64,000 bases of DNA from Oceanobacillus sp. CFH 90083 (GTDB lineage: Bacteria; Bacillota; Bacilli; Bacillales; Amphibacillaceae). The notes beneath the pieces are model-generated. The model ran no database searches. It was not told where the DNA came from and saw nothing but the letters and a program-made list of their open reading frames with translations. Shown piece after piece: positions 32,582 to 40,759 of the stretch (positions within the stretch are counted from its first letter, which is position 1; every line of letters starts with the position of its first letter). The translations under genes were made by a program, and so were the position numbers. The DNA lies in contig NZ_VIYG01000002.1 of NCBI RefSeq assembly GCF_009389585.1, positions 186,001 through 250,000 of the forward strand. Reading direction: 5' to 3'.

Positions 32582-33860
32582 TCGCACTCCTTTTACGTTT
32601 GGAGGAGGATGAAATACCCAATTCCTCCCGATATTTCATCACTGTTCTCCTTGCTACATGGACCTGATACAGCTCCTCCAGCTTCCGGCGGATTTTTTCA
32701 TCAGAAAGAGGGCGTGCCTTATCTTCATCCTTTATAATTTGATGCACATGCTGCTTCACCACCACACGGGCGACACCCTCTCCTTTACGAGTTTCACGCT
32801 GTAATAAATACTTGACCCGGAGTATACCAAAATCCGTCTGTATGTATTTATGGCTGATGGCCCGGCTAATTGTAGAGACATGCAGCCCTAATACATCTGC
32901 AATATCCTGAAGGGTTAAAGGCTCGATTGCAGTAATTCCTTCCTCAAAAAAGGGGACTTGTTTATGAACAATGATACGCAAAACCTGTTCTAAGGTTTTT
33001 CCACGATATTGGATCGCCTGCTCCAGTATTTCCACCTCTTTTTTCTTCTCCTTTAAAAAATCGGCCCCTTCTTTCGGCATATCTGCCTGTAAGATATCGT
33101 CCCGAATTTGAATGGTTGGACTTGACCAGTTAAAAAAGGATAAATGCCACTCCTCATCTTCCTTAAAAACAGACGCTTCCGGAATAATATACTCCGTCTC
33201 TTCTTCCTCCAATAATTTACCCGGGTTTGGATGACAAAGCTTGATATTTGTCATCAGCCTATTGGCTTGGTCTTCTGTAATTGCATACTGCCCCGCTAAG
33301 CCTGACACATCCTCTTCGGCAATCAGGATTAAATTATTTTCAAAAAGATCCTCTAAAAAAGGATAGTCACAATCCATTTCCTTCAGCTGCAAATAGATAC
33401 ACTCCTGTAAATGCCTGGCTCCAATCCCCGGCGGATCCAGAGCCTGTAAATAGGAAAGTGCCTGTTCCGTTTCTTCCATTGACAGCTGACAATTTGCTGC
33501 CCAATCCTCCAGTGTCATATCCAGATAGCCATTCTCATTTAAAGAATCAATCCCGAAAAGAACCGCTTTTTTTAGATGCTCCTCTGGAATAGACAGCATA
33601 TACACATTCTCTTTTAGCTGCTCGTACATATTTTTTTTCGAGGCATTGATATTTTCAAATGCGTTAGTCTCTCCATGAAATTGTGTAAGTACCTGTTGAT
33701 CGATGGGACGGATATCCTCAATTAAAGGGTTCTCCTCCGCAATTTTCTGCACATAATCATATAACTCCATACCTGAGAGCTGCAGAATCTCAATCGATTG
33801 GTGAAGAGATTGGTTCATCTTCCAGGATAATGCCTGCTTTAACATTAAACTTTGCTGCAT
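32565..33860 (-). CDS. rpoN: RNA polymerase sigma-54 factor (SigL)
   Basis: Alternative sigma factor for -24/-12 promoters needing enhancer-binding activators. 431 residues: Gln-rich region I (LKQALSWKMNQSLHQSIEIL, about 8-27), acidic middle, core-binding domain, HTH (LTLQDIADVLGLHVSTISRA), and the RpoN box ARRTVMKYREELGISSS near 403-419 (usual ARRTVAKYRE, with A to M). In Bacillus it controls levanase, amino-acid and acetoin genes. None of the genes in this window shows an obvious -24/-12 promoter. No rpoN modulation genes nearby. Confidence 0.97.
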   Translation of the reverse strand: MQQSLMLKQALSWKMNQSLHQSIEILQLSGMELYDYVQKIAEENPLIEDIRPIDQQVLTQFHGETNAFENINASKKNMYEQLKENVYMLSIPEEHLKKAVLFGIDSLNENGYLDMTLEDWAANCQLSMEETEQALSYLQALDPPGIGARHLQECIYLQLKEMDCDYPFLEDLFENNLILIAEEDVSGLAGQYAITEDQANRLMTNIKLCHPNPGKLLEEEETEYIIPEASVFKEDEEWHLSFFNWSSPTIQIRDDILQADMPKEGADFLKEKKKEVEILEQAIQYRGKTLEQVLRIIVHKQVPFFEEGITAIEPLTLQDIADVLGLHVSTISRAISHKYIQTDFGILRVKYLLQRETRKGEGVARVVVKQHVHQIIKDEDKARPLSDEKIRRKLEELYQVHVARRTVMKYREELGISSSSKRKRSANGNSD

Positions 33861-33938
33861 GCTTTAACCCCCATATGTTTCCATAGGCACCTTTATACTT
33901 TGAAGCCGTTGTCATTTTACATTTTCTCTATATCGATA

Positions 33939-34823
33939 TTATACCTTCTTCACCTGATTCTCCATTACTCCAATTCCTTCAATTTCTAATTTCACACGAT
34001 CTCCATCCTGAAGCAGTCCGGATGGGTTCATAGCAAAGCCAACCCCATCTGGCGTTCCGGTTAAAATGATATCTCCCGGTTCCAGTGTCATGATTTCAGA
34101 AATAAAGTTAACTAAGAAAGGAATATCAAAGATAAGATGCTCTGTATTTGAAGATTGGCGTACTTCCCCATTCACATAAGAACAAATATTTAGCTCATGC
34201 GGATTCTCCACCTCTTCTTTGGTGACGACCCACGGCCCTACTGGTGTCGTATGATCCAGCGATTTTCCTTGCAGCCATTGCGGTGTGCGTTTTTGCAAAT
34301 CACGAGCTGATGTATCATTGGCAAGTGTATAGCCTGCAATATAGTCAAAAGCATCCTCTTTTTTGACTTTAGAAGCTGTTTTGCCGATGACAACCGTTAA
34401 TTCTACTTCATAATCTAATTTTTCAGTAATTGAAGGATAGTAAATATCATCCTCTGGTCCAATAATGGCATTATCAAATTTGGCAAATAAAACAGGGAAA
34501 TCAGGAACTTGTGATTTCATCTCATGAATATGCTCCTGATAATTTATGCCAACACAAATTACTTTTTTAGCTTTGCCAAGCGGCATCCCTAAACGTACAT
34601 CCTGAAGCGAAAGAGTTTCATAGCCAGATGATTTTTGAAGAACTTGCTGTAAGACTTCTATATGGTGCGCTGCATCTTCATAAAAATCAGACGGATTTGC
34701 TGGAAGGACTTTTTCTCCAAATTGCTGCGATAAGTCCTCAACATCTGCAAGCCGTTCTGAATCTATTAACACACCGACACGATCATTTTCATTTTTACCC
34801 TTTTGATAAGCTACTAATTTCAT
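33939..34823 (-). CDS. Fumarylacetoacetate hydrolase family protein
   Basis: Metal-dependent hydrolase, decarboxylase or isomerase of the FAH superfamily. The N-terminal ~75 residues form the extra domain. The catalytic part has VICVGINYQEHIHEM, DYEVELTVVIGK (acidic metal ligand), YTLANDTSARDLQ, KSLDHTTPVGPWVV and ILTGTPDGVGFAM. ATG 34823 follows AAAGGAGGAATAGAG (294 residues); an ATG at 34847 lacks this. The family includes 2-keto-3-deoxy acid hydrolases, oxaloacetate decarboxylase and acylpyruvases; I cannot assign the substrate. Standalone, between rpoN and a repeat element. Confidence 0.88.
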   Translation of the reverse strand: MKLVAYQKGKNENDRVGVLIDSERLADVEDLSQQFGEKVLPANPSDFYEDAAHHIEVLQQVLQKSSGYETLSLQDVRLGMPLGKAKKVICVGINYQEHIHEMKSQVPDFPVLFAKFDNAIIGPEDDIYYPSITEKLDYEVELTVVIGKTASKVKKEDAFDYIAGYTLANDTSARDLQKRTPQWLQGKSLDHTTPVGPWVVTKEEVENPHELNICSYVNGEVRQSSNTEHLIFDIPFLVNFISEIMTLEPGDIILTGTPDGVGFAMNPSGLLQDGDRVKLEIEGIGVMENQVKKV

Positions 34824-34853
34824 CTCTATTCCTCCTTTTCCCTTCATTATAGA

Positions 34854-35016
34854 GGATGTTCAAAAAGTCACCAAATAATAAGCGGCGGGAAAAAGGAACT
34901 TCTACTAAGAACGCCCACGTCGTGTGGACACCAGAAGTCATCACAACACACGAAAGTCCATCCGTAAAACAACCGTCGCCTTGATCTTCAAAATCCAATT
35001 CGGTACCTTTTTGAAC
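34854..35016. repeat. MITE-like repeat with inverted ends
   Basis: Left end GGATGTTCAAAAAGTC (34854-34869) and right end GGTACCTTTTTGAAC (35002-35016) form imperfect inverted repeats around about 130 bp of atypical composition (GGCGGGAAAAAGG, CCCACGTCGTGTGG). There is no transposase. The minus-strand frame 34795-34998 inside it looks like the spurious short ORFs often annotated in dispersed repeats. The left end also occurs, perfectly inverted over 16 bp, at 35691-35706, so end sequences flank the lipoprotein gene as well. Confidence 0.65.
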
Positions 35017-35129
35017 TCACATATCATAAGAAGGAAACAGATATGTCATATTTTCTTCAACCTTTCTTTTGATTAGTCATGCTATACTAGGTGTCAGGAA
35101 AACATAACAGGAAGGGAGAATTATACATA

Positions 35130-35624
35130 ATGAAGAAAAAATTATTCTTTATCCTTATCGTTCTGATGACCGCTTTAGCTGCGTGTTCAAATAATGAAGC
35201 AGATACAACAGAGGATGATGACGATTTACCAGAGTTATCTGTTTTGGAAGTAGATTTTGATGTTCCCGAGCATGTTGAGGTTGGAGAAACGATTGATTTA
35301 ACAGCACATGTCAGCTTTGAAAATGAACCAGTAGAAGATGCGCATGAGGTCTTATTTGAAGTTTGGACCCAGGGTGACGCAGATAACAGTGTTGAATTAG
35401 AAGGCATTCACCAGAAGGATGGCACATATACGGCAAGCTTTACATTTGAAGAAGAAGCTGTATATGAAATGTATGCTCACACAACAGCCAGAGAACAGCA
35501 TATCATGCCGCTGGAAACTGTTATTGCGGGTGATGCAGAGCCATCGGAAGAGGATGCCCACGATGAAATGGATCACGAGCATCATGAACCCGGCCATGAT
35601 GAGCATGATCATGAAGATGAATAA
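35130..35624 (+). CDS. YtkA-like lipoprotein with His/Asp/Glu-rich tail
   Basis: Secreted lipoprotein: signal peptide with lipobox ALAAC (Cys near 20), an acidic linker, then a YtkA/FixH-type immunoglobulin-like domain (about 38-130) with HVEVGETIDLTAHV and DGTYTASFTFEEEAVYEMYA. The tail DEMDHEHHEPGHDEHDHEDE could bind divalent metals such as Zn, Cu or Ni. Start ATG 35130 has GGAAGGGAG upstream (164 residues). The role is unknown; the domain occurs with cytochrome-oxidase assembly or copper handling. Enclosed between inverted copies of the repeat-end sequence at 34854 and 35691. Confidence 0.82.
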   Translation: MKKKLFFILIVLMTALAACSNNEADTTEDDDDLPELSVLEVDFDVPEHVEVGETIDLTAHVSFENEPVEDAHEVLFEVWTQGDADNSVELEGIHQKDGTYTASFTFEEEAVYEMYAHTTAREQHIMPLETVIAGDAEPSEEDAHDEMDHEHHEPGHDEHDHEDE

Positions 35625-35690
35625 AAACAGCCTGAAAGCACAATTGCTGCATTTCTTTTTAATTTAAAATTCGCTGTGTCATTTTTGTTG

Positions 35691-35706
35691 GACTTTTTGA
35701 ACATCC
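35691..35706 (-). repeat. Solo repeat end, inverted copy of 34854-34869
   Basis: GACTTTTTGAACATCC is the exact reverse complement of GGATGTTCAAAAAGTC at 34854. No body of the element is recognisable next to it. Confidence 0.7.
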
Positions 35707-35765
35707 TTTTAAAATTCGTTATACTATAGATCGTAGCAGCGGAAATGCGAGCGGGGGGATATGCT

Positions 35766-36155
35766 TTGATTCAGATTTATACCGATGGAGCCACAAACGT
35801 GAATACAGAGAAAAGCGGTGCCGGCATTTATATAAAGTTTGGAGAACAGAAGCTGGAATACGCTGTCCCCTTGCCGTATATGTCAAATCATGAAGCTGAA
35901 TTTCACGCAATTATAGAGGCACTAAAAATTTGCAAGACAAGCTTTCCTGGACAAATCTTGTCTTTTCGAACAGATTCAAAAGTTGCAGCAGAGGTGGTTG
36001 ATAAAGGACGAACAAAAAACAGACAATTTCTTCCTTTACTTGAAATCATCCAGGCTGAAGCAGCAGCCTTTCCATTTTTATTTATCAAATGGATACCTGA
36101 AAGAAAAAACAGTAAAGCAGATCAACTGGCAAGAGCAGCAATCTATCAGCAATGA
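35766..36155 (+). CDS. RNase H-like family protein
   Basis: 129-residue RNase H fold with the four acidic catalytic positions present: IYTDGAT, HEAEFHAI, FRTDSK and NSKADQLAR. It may cleave RNA of RNA:DNA hybrids, as reported for short type-1 homologues (YpeP/YpdQ type) with variable activity. I chose TTG 35766 behind AGCGGGGGGAT; an in-frame ATG at 35745 lies upstream of that element. It lies 34 bp before aroK and is probably cotranscribed with it. Confidence 0.85.
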   Translation: MIQIYTDGATNVNTEKSGAGIYIKFGEQKLEYAVPLPYMSNHEAEFHAIIEALKICKTSFPGQILSFRTDSKVAAEVVDKGRTKNRQFLPLLEIIQAEAAAFPFLFIKWIPERKNSKADQLARAAIYQQ

Positions 36156-36189
36156 AGGCCGTGCGCAGGATGATGAGGGGGAAAACAAA

Positions 36190-36735
36190 ATGAATAAAAT
36201 ACCATTGAGGGAACAGAGCATTGTATTAATCGGTTTTATGGGCGTAGGAAAAACAACGATTGGTCAGGTTGTTGCCCAAAAGCTATATCGTGATTTTATC
36301 GATATTGATGAAGAAATTGAACGCAGATTTCAGATGCCTCCAAAAGAAATTTTTGCACAATATGGAGAAGCAACCTTCCGTCGGTATGAAAAAGAAATTA
36401 TCTCTGAAATATGTCATAAGCGATTAAAGGTAATTTCTTTAGGCGGCGGTGCTTTCCTCCAAAAAGAAGTTCGAGATATTTGTCTTGCCACTACAACGAT
36501 TTTCTTCCTCGACTTATCTTGGGACAGCTGGAAGGATCGGATTAGTTTACTGATGGACAGCCGCCCTGTTTTGCAAGGAAAAAATATGGAGGAAATCAAA
36601 CAGCTTTTTGATGACCGCCAGCCAATCTATGGACAGCATCATTCCCGCGTCTTAACGGATAATCAGCAAGTAGAGGAAGTAGCCGATTATATTGTAGACT
36701 CTTTAAAGCTGGCGTGGGAGCTTTATGCAGATTAA
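36190..36735 (+). CDS. aroK: Shikimate kinase
   Basis: Phosphorylates shikimate at O3 in the chorismate pathway. 181 residues from ATG 36190 (GAGGGGG upstream): P-loop GFMGVGKTT (about 17-25), shikimate-binding FIDIDEEIERRF, GEATFRRYEKEI and LGGGAF, and the lid-domain SRPVLQG. The longer frame starting at 35983 overlaps the preceding gene and is not needed. The gene stands apart from other aro genes. Substitution of the lid-region RPLL by RPVL is conservative. Terminator immediately follows. Confidence 0.93.
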   Translation: MNKIPLREQSIVLIGFMGVGKTTIGQVVAQKLYRDFIDIDEEIERRFQMPPKEIFAQYGEATFRRYEKEIISEICHKRLKVISLGGGAFLQKEVRDICLATTTIFFLDLSWDSWKDRISLLMDSRPVLQGKNMEEIKQLFDDRQPIYGQHHSRVLTDNQQVEEVADYIVDSLKLAWELYAD

Positions 36736-36742
36736 AAAACGG

Positions 36743-36797
36743 AAAAGGCATATCTATTCAGGCATAAAATAACTCAGCCCGAATAGATATGCTTTTA
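36743..36797. terminator. Bidirectional terminator between aroK and HAD phosphatase
   Basis: AAAGGCATATCTATTC(A)GGC and GCC(C)GAATAGATATGCTTTT form a long stem with A/T runs on both flanks, between convergent genes. Confidence 0.88.
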
Positions 36798-36819
36798 TTC
36801 CTATTACAGGTTTGCACTT

Positions 36820-37614
36820 TTAAACGACTGTATCTATTTTCATCGTTAATATATCTTTGACGCTATTTAATGTGTAATGAGGTTTAAATGGTGTTTTTTC
36901 TACCATATTTTTATCTGTTATTCCTGTAAGGACCAGAATAGAGTTCATGCCATAATCATTTCCCATCTTCACATCTGTTTCTAATCTGTCCCCCACCATA
37001 AAGCATCTTTCTGACGGCAGCTTTAGAATGTCTTCTACAATGAATTTAGCTGCTAATAAAGAAGGCTTTCCAAGGATAATGTCTACTTTTTCACCTGTTG
37101 CTCCCTCCATTGCTCCAATCATCGCCCCACAGTCCGGTATTTGCCCTCCATGCATTGGACAAGTACGATCTGGATTGGTAGCTACTACCTTTGCTCCATT
37201 TCTCCATGCCTGAAACGCAATATTTAATTTATCATAGGTAAATTTGCGATCCCAGCCTAATACAACATAGTTTACTTCCTCTGGATTATCAGATACTTCC
37301 AAACCCTGTTCTTTTATTTCATTCATCAAGGGAGCTTCACCAATAACCATTACTTTTCCTTTAAAAGCTAATTTAGCCTTTAAATATCTGGCTGTTAATA
37401 AATTGGAGTTTATAACGTCTTTTGGTGCTGTCTCTACGCCCAATTTATTTAATTTATTTACATAAGCATCTGTTGTTTCAATGGATTTATTTGTCAGGAA
37501 AATGACTTTATCTCCTCTATCACGAAGCGCCTTTATTGTTTCACCCGCTCCTTCAATGATTTTTTCCCCTAAATAAATGGTACCGTCTAAATCAAAAATA
37601 TATCCTCGCTTCAC
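36820..37614 (-). CDS. HAD-superfamily class IIA phosphatase (NagD/AraL-like)
   Basis: Cytoplasmic sugar- or glycerol-phosphate phosphatase. Nucleophile motif FDLDGTIYLGE (Asp near 8), motif II FLTNKS, IIA cap with VATNPDRTCPM, motif III region ILGKPS and motif IV MVGDRLETDVKMG. 264 residues. GTG start at 37614 behind GAGGAGGATATCAGG. It is the last minus-strand gene after the AfuABC/FbpABC-like importer, separated by a 302-bp gap with its own potential control palindromes. Family members dephosphorylate sugar phosphates, glycerol phosphate and p-nitrophenyl phosphate; context points to an imported organophosphate. Confidence 0.88.
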   Translation of the reverse strand: MKRGYIFDLDGTIYLGEKIIEGAGETIKALRDRGDKVIFLTNKSIETTDAYVNKLNKLGVETAPKDVINSNLLTARYLKAKLAFKGKVMVIGEAPLMNEIKEQGLEVSDNPEEVNYVVLGWDRKFTYDKLNIAFQAWRNGAKVVATNPDRTCPMHGGQIPDCGAMIGAMEGATGEKVDIILGKPSLLAAKFIVEDILKLPSERCFMVGDRLETDVKMGNDYGMNSILVLTGITDKNMVEKTPFKPHYTLNSVKDILTMKIDTVV

Positions 37615-37916
37615 CCTGATATCCTCCTCAATGTTTTATATAGTTCCTGGCAAAATCTATAAAATTATTCTTATTTATCATTAAAATAAAAATAAAGCAT
37701 TAACTTCTGGAAATACATTTTTGCGGGGGCAATGCTTGTTTTTCTACAATCGCCCTAATTATAATCTGAATATTCAGTCAAATATAAGCTTTCTTATTCC
37801 TTTTATTTAAAACAATGCTGCTCTTCTCTCTTCAACCTGCCTTACTCTTATATAGCTTTTTATTCTCTTAGATTCAAAGCTTTGACTCTAGGAATCAAAA
37901 CTTTGAACCTGATGCT
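37615..37916. other. Gap between importer permease and HAD phosphatase
   Basis: Holds two near-identical palindromes, TCAAAGCTTTGA (37874-37885) and TCAAAACTTTGA (37895-37906), spaced 21 bp centre to centre. Also an AAGCATT/AATGCTT stem (37697-37732 region) beside T-rich DNA that could be a terminator for the permease operon. No gene seen. Confidence 0.45.
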
Positions 37917-39629
37917 TCACTTCATTTTCTTCTCACTTCGATTGGTAAGCTTTTCAGCAATCAGCTGAAAGATAACTACAATAACAACGAGTACAATTGA
38001 CATGGCTGCTGCAGAATAGTATTCCGCCCGCATTACATTTTGGAAAATTGCCAAGCTCATTGGAGCCCAGCTTGCAGGAGCCATTAGAATCGATATACTT
38101 GTTTCTTTAATAACAGTTACAAAAACAAGTATAGATCCTGCCGCTATCCCAGGCAGCATTAAAGGTCCTACAACCGTCAATAAGGCGGTGAAGGTGGAAG
38201 CTCCTAAGTTAATCGCCGCTTCTTCAATATCTGCTTTAATGGATTTCATCGTACTCATTGTAGAGCGGACCATATAAGGCAATCTCCGCATGGCATAAGC
38301 AACAATTAAAATAAATGCTGTCCCGGTAAGCTGTAATGGCGCTGTATTAAATGTCTGAATTAATGCAATACCAACAGCAATTCCCGGAACAATCAACGGC
38401 ACGGTCGTCACGAAATCCAAGGCAGTTGATTTATGTCTTACAACGAAGTATGCTACTGCTGCTGACACAACAACACTAATTACTAAAGCACCTAATGCCA
38501 GGACAATACTGTTTTGAATATTCCCCAAAGAAGATGTAAAGATGGTTTGATAGTGACCTAACGTGTATCCGTTTGGCAGCAGTCCTCTTCCCCAGGTGGT
38601 TGCAATCGATTGTAAAAATACAGTTGTCAATGACAATACTGGAACAATAATTACAAAGGCCGAAAAAACAAACAATGGAATGGTCAATATTTTATTATCA
38701 TTCTGCCTGACTTGTTTTGGTTTTCCTGAAACAGAGCCATAATTCATGTTTTTCGTAAAATAATTTTGCAGCCAGTACGCAAGCCCGGCAATAGCAATCA
38801 TGACAACAGTTAGAATCGCTGCGCCGCCCCAGTTAAAAAACCCGGAAATTTCTCTATAAGCTTCTACAACAATTAAGTTTAAATCAGTAGGTGCTAAAAT
38901 AATTGGTGTTCCAAAATCTGAGAAGCTCACAGCAAAAATAACTAGCGCTGTGGACAGCATTCCTGGTATGACTAATGGCATCGTAACGGTTGAAAAAGTA
39001 AGCCAGCTTTTTGCTCCCATATTTCTCGATGCCTCTTCTAATGAGATGTCACTCACTTTAAATGCTGCTACCATAGGCCACAATGCATAAGGGAAAAAGA
39101 AAAATATTTGTACAATAGCTATACCTGTCATAGAATATGGATCAATTAAAAAGCCTTCTCCCCCAAAATATTGGTAAATTTGTGTAGCCCATCCTGAGCG
39201 GCCGAACATAATAATAAAAGAGTAACCAGAAATAAATGTCGGTATCACTAATGGAATAGTACATAAAGCGCTAATCGTCTTCTTAAAAGGCATTTTTGTT
39301 CTTGCAATTCCATAGGCAATCGGAATACAAATGACCATCACAATTAATGATACAGTTATTGCCAAGTACAAACTATTTTTCAACGAAGCAAAGTAAGTTG
39401 TATTTTGAAAAATAGCTGTAAAATTATCTAATGTAGCATTCTTAAATTGATTGATAGTTGTCTGCAGCGTATCTAAACTAATGAATGAACCAAATATATT
39501 GATAGGCTCATCTGTAAAGCTCACTAAGAAGATAGATAGTAAGGGTATGACCAGGAATAATAAGAAAAAAGCATAAACAAGTATTTTTAAAACCCCAAGA
39601 CCGCTAAAATTTTCTTTTATTTTTTTCAT
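37917..39629 (-). CDS. ABC importer permease, two fused domains (FbpB/AfuB/ThiP type)
   Basis: 570-residue membrane protein with about twelve helices in two homologous halves, each with an EAA loop: EEASRNMGAKSWLTFSTVTM (about 195) and EEAAINLGASTFTALLTVVG (about 478). Both halves of the channel are therefore in one chain, as in Fe(III), thiamine, phosphonate and AfuABC sugar-phosphate importers. It overlaps the ATPase gene stop by four bases. Third gene of the binding protein-ATPase-permease operon. Confidence 0.9.
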   Translation of the reverse strand: MKKIKENFSGLGVLKILVYAFFLLFLVIPLLSIFLVSFTDEPINIFGSFISLDTLQTTINQFKNATLDNFTAIFQNTTYFASLKNSLYLAITVSLIVMVICIPIAYGIARTKMPFKKTISALCTIPLVIPTFISGYSFIIMFGRSGWATQIYQYFGGEGFLIDPYSMTGIAIVQIFFFFPYALWPMVAAFKVSDISLEEASRNMGAKSWLTFSTVTMPLVIPGMLSTALVIFAVSFSDFGTPIILAPTDLNLIVVEAYREISGFFNWGGAAILTVVMIAIAGLAYWLQNYFTKNMNYGSVSGKPKQVRQNDNKILTIPLFVFSAFVIIVPVLSLTTVFLQSIATTWGRGLLPNGYTLGHYQTIFTSSLGNIQNSIVLALGALVISVVVSAAVAYFVVRHKSTALDFVTTVPLIVPGIAVGIALIQTFNTAPLQLTGTAFILIVAYAMRRLPYMVRSTMSTMKSIKADIEEAAINLGASTFTALLTVVGPLMLPGIAAGSILVFVTVIKETSISILMAPASWAPMSLAIFQNVMRAEYYSAAAMSIVLVVIVVIFQLIAEKLTNRSEKKMK

Positions 39630-40747
39630 AACAGCAAAACCCTTTCAGGATCTACAACAACTTTGATTTCAGAGTCCTTTTCAAAAATCTTATCTCCTGA
39701 TTCAAATACAGTATCTACCAGCAGGTTATGATCCCCAGCCCGAACATCATATCTTACCGTTGATCCCAGGTAAGTCGCTACTTCAACTATCCCATTAAAA
39801 TAATTATCGATGGTGCTTTCACTTTTATCTTTTACAATTAGATTTTCAGGTCTAATTACAAGCTGTACATCTTCCTGCTCTACCTCCATGGCAGACTGGA
39901 TTTCGTAATCCCCTACCTGTACGCAGGTCAAATTATTTGCTTTTTTGGTCACCTTTCCAGAAAGTATGTTAGAAGTACCAACAAAGTCTGCGATAAAGGG
40001 TGTTTTGGGATTACTATATAAATCTGTCGGTGTCCCGATTTGCAGTATCTCCCCGCCGTTCATAACGGCGACACGATCTGCCATGCTCATCGCTTCCTCC
40101 TGATCATGGGTAACAAAAATAGTTGTAATTTTTAGTTCCTGTTGAATCCTCCTAATTGTATTTCTCATCGAATGCCGCAGCTTCTGATCCAAATTTGATA
40201 AAGGCTCATCCATTAAGAGAACCTGTGGCTCCATCACGAGAGCTCTTGCTAATGCAACCCTCTGCTGTTGCCCTCCTGAAAGCTCCCCAGTCAATTTCCT
40301 GGCATGCTCCTTCAGCTCCACATACTCTAAAATACTATTTACCTTTTCTTCTATCTCTTTTGGATATTTGATTAGTTTACTATTAAGCATTCGTATATAA
40401 ACACCCAGTTTTTTAAACATATTACTGTCTCTTAAATGTTTAATATTTAAGCTGTACGCAATATTATCAAAAACATTCATATGCGGAAACAATGCATAAC
40501 TCTGGAATACCATGCCACAATTTCTCCGGTGAGGTGAAATATCATTTACAAGCTTTTCACCAATTCTTATTTCACCGCTGCTCGGTGCTTCAAATCCAGC
40601 TATGCACCGCATTGTCGTTGTTTTTCCACATCCTGAAGGACCCAGGAGGGCAAAGAACTCACCCTCATGAATATCCAATTCAATATTTTTTAATACATCA
40701 ACCCCAGAGAAATTCTTCGTAAGCTGCTTTACAACCACAGACCCCAT
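39626..40747 (-). CDS. ABC importer ATP-binding protein (FbpC/PotA type)
   Basis: 373-residue ATPase: Walker A GPSGCGKTT (about 36-44), Q-loop VFQSYALFPHM, signature LSGGQQQRVALARAL, Walker B VLLMDEPLSNLD, switch His VTHDQEEAMSMADR, then a C-terminal OB-type regulatory domain (TOBE-like, about 285-373). There is an extra stretch of about 25 residues before the signature (FKKLGVYIRMLNSKLIKYPK) that is longer than usual for this family. Start ATG 40747 with AAAGGAATGG upstream. Energises the fused permease that follows. Confidence 0.93.
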   Translation of the reverse strand: MGSVVVKQLTKNFSGVDVLKNIELDIHEGEFFALLGPSGCGKTTTMRCIAGFEAPSSGEIRIGEKLVNDISPHRRNCGMVFQSYALFPHMNVFDNIAYSLNIKHLRDSNMFKKLGVYIRMLNSKLIKYPKEIEEKVNSILEYVELKEHARKLTGELSGGQQQRVALARALVMEPQVLLMDEPLSNLDQKLRHSMRNTIRRIQQELKITTIFVTHDQEEAMSMADRVAVMNGGEILQIGTPTDLYSNPKTPFIADFVGTSNILSGKVTKKANNLTCVQVGDYEIQSAMEVEQEDVQLVIRPENLIVKDKSESTIDNYFNGIVEVATYLGSTVRYDVRAGDHNLLVDTVFESGDKIFEKDSEIKVVVDPERVLLL

Positions 40748-40759
40748 AAAACCATTCCT

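Noticed and set aside
34795-34998. 67-codon minus-strand frame overlapping the FAH gene start and the repeat
   Set aside because: It lies inside a MITE-like repeat, has no good ribosome binding site and overlaps the real start region of the FAH-family gene.
35983-36189. 69-codon N-terminal extension of aroK
   Set aside because: Overlaps the RNase H-like gene in another frame; shikimate kinases start close to the P-loop and the ATG at 36190 has a strong binding site.
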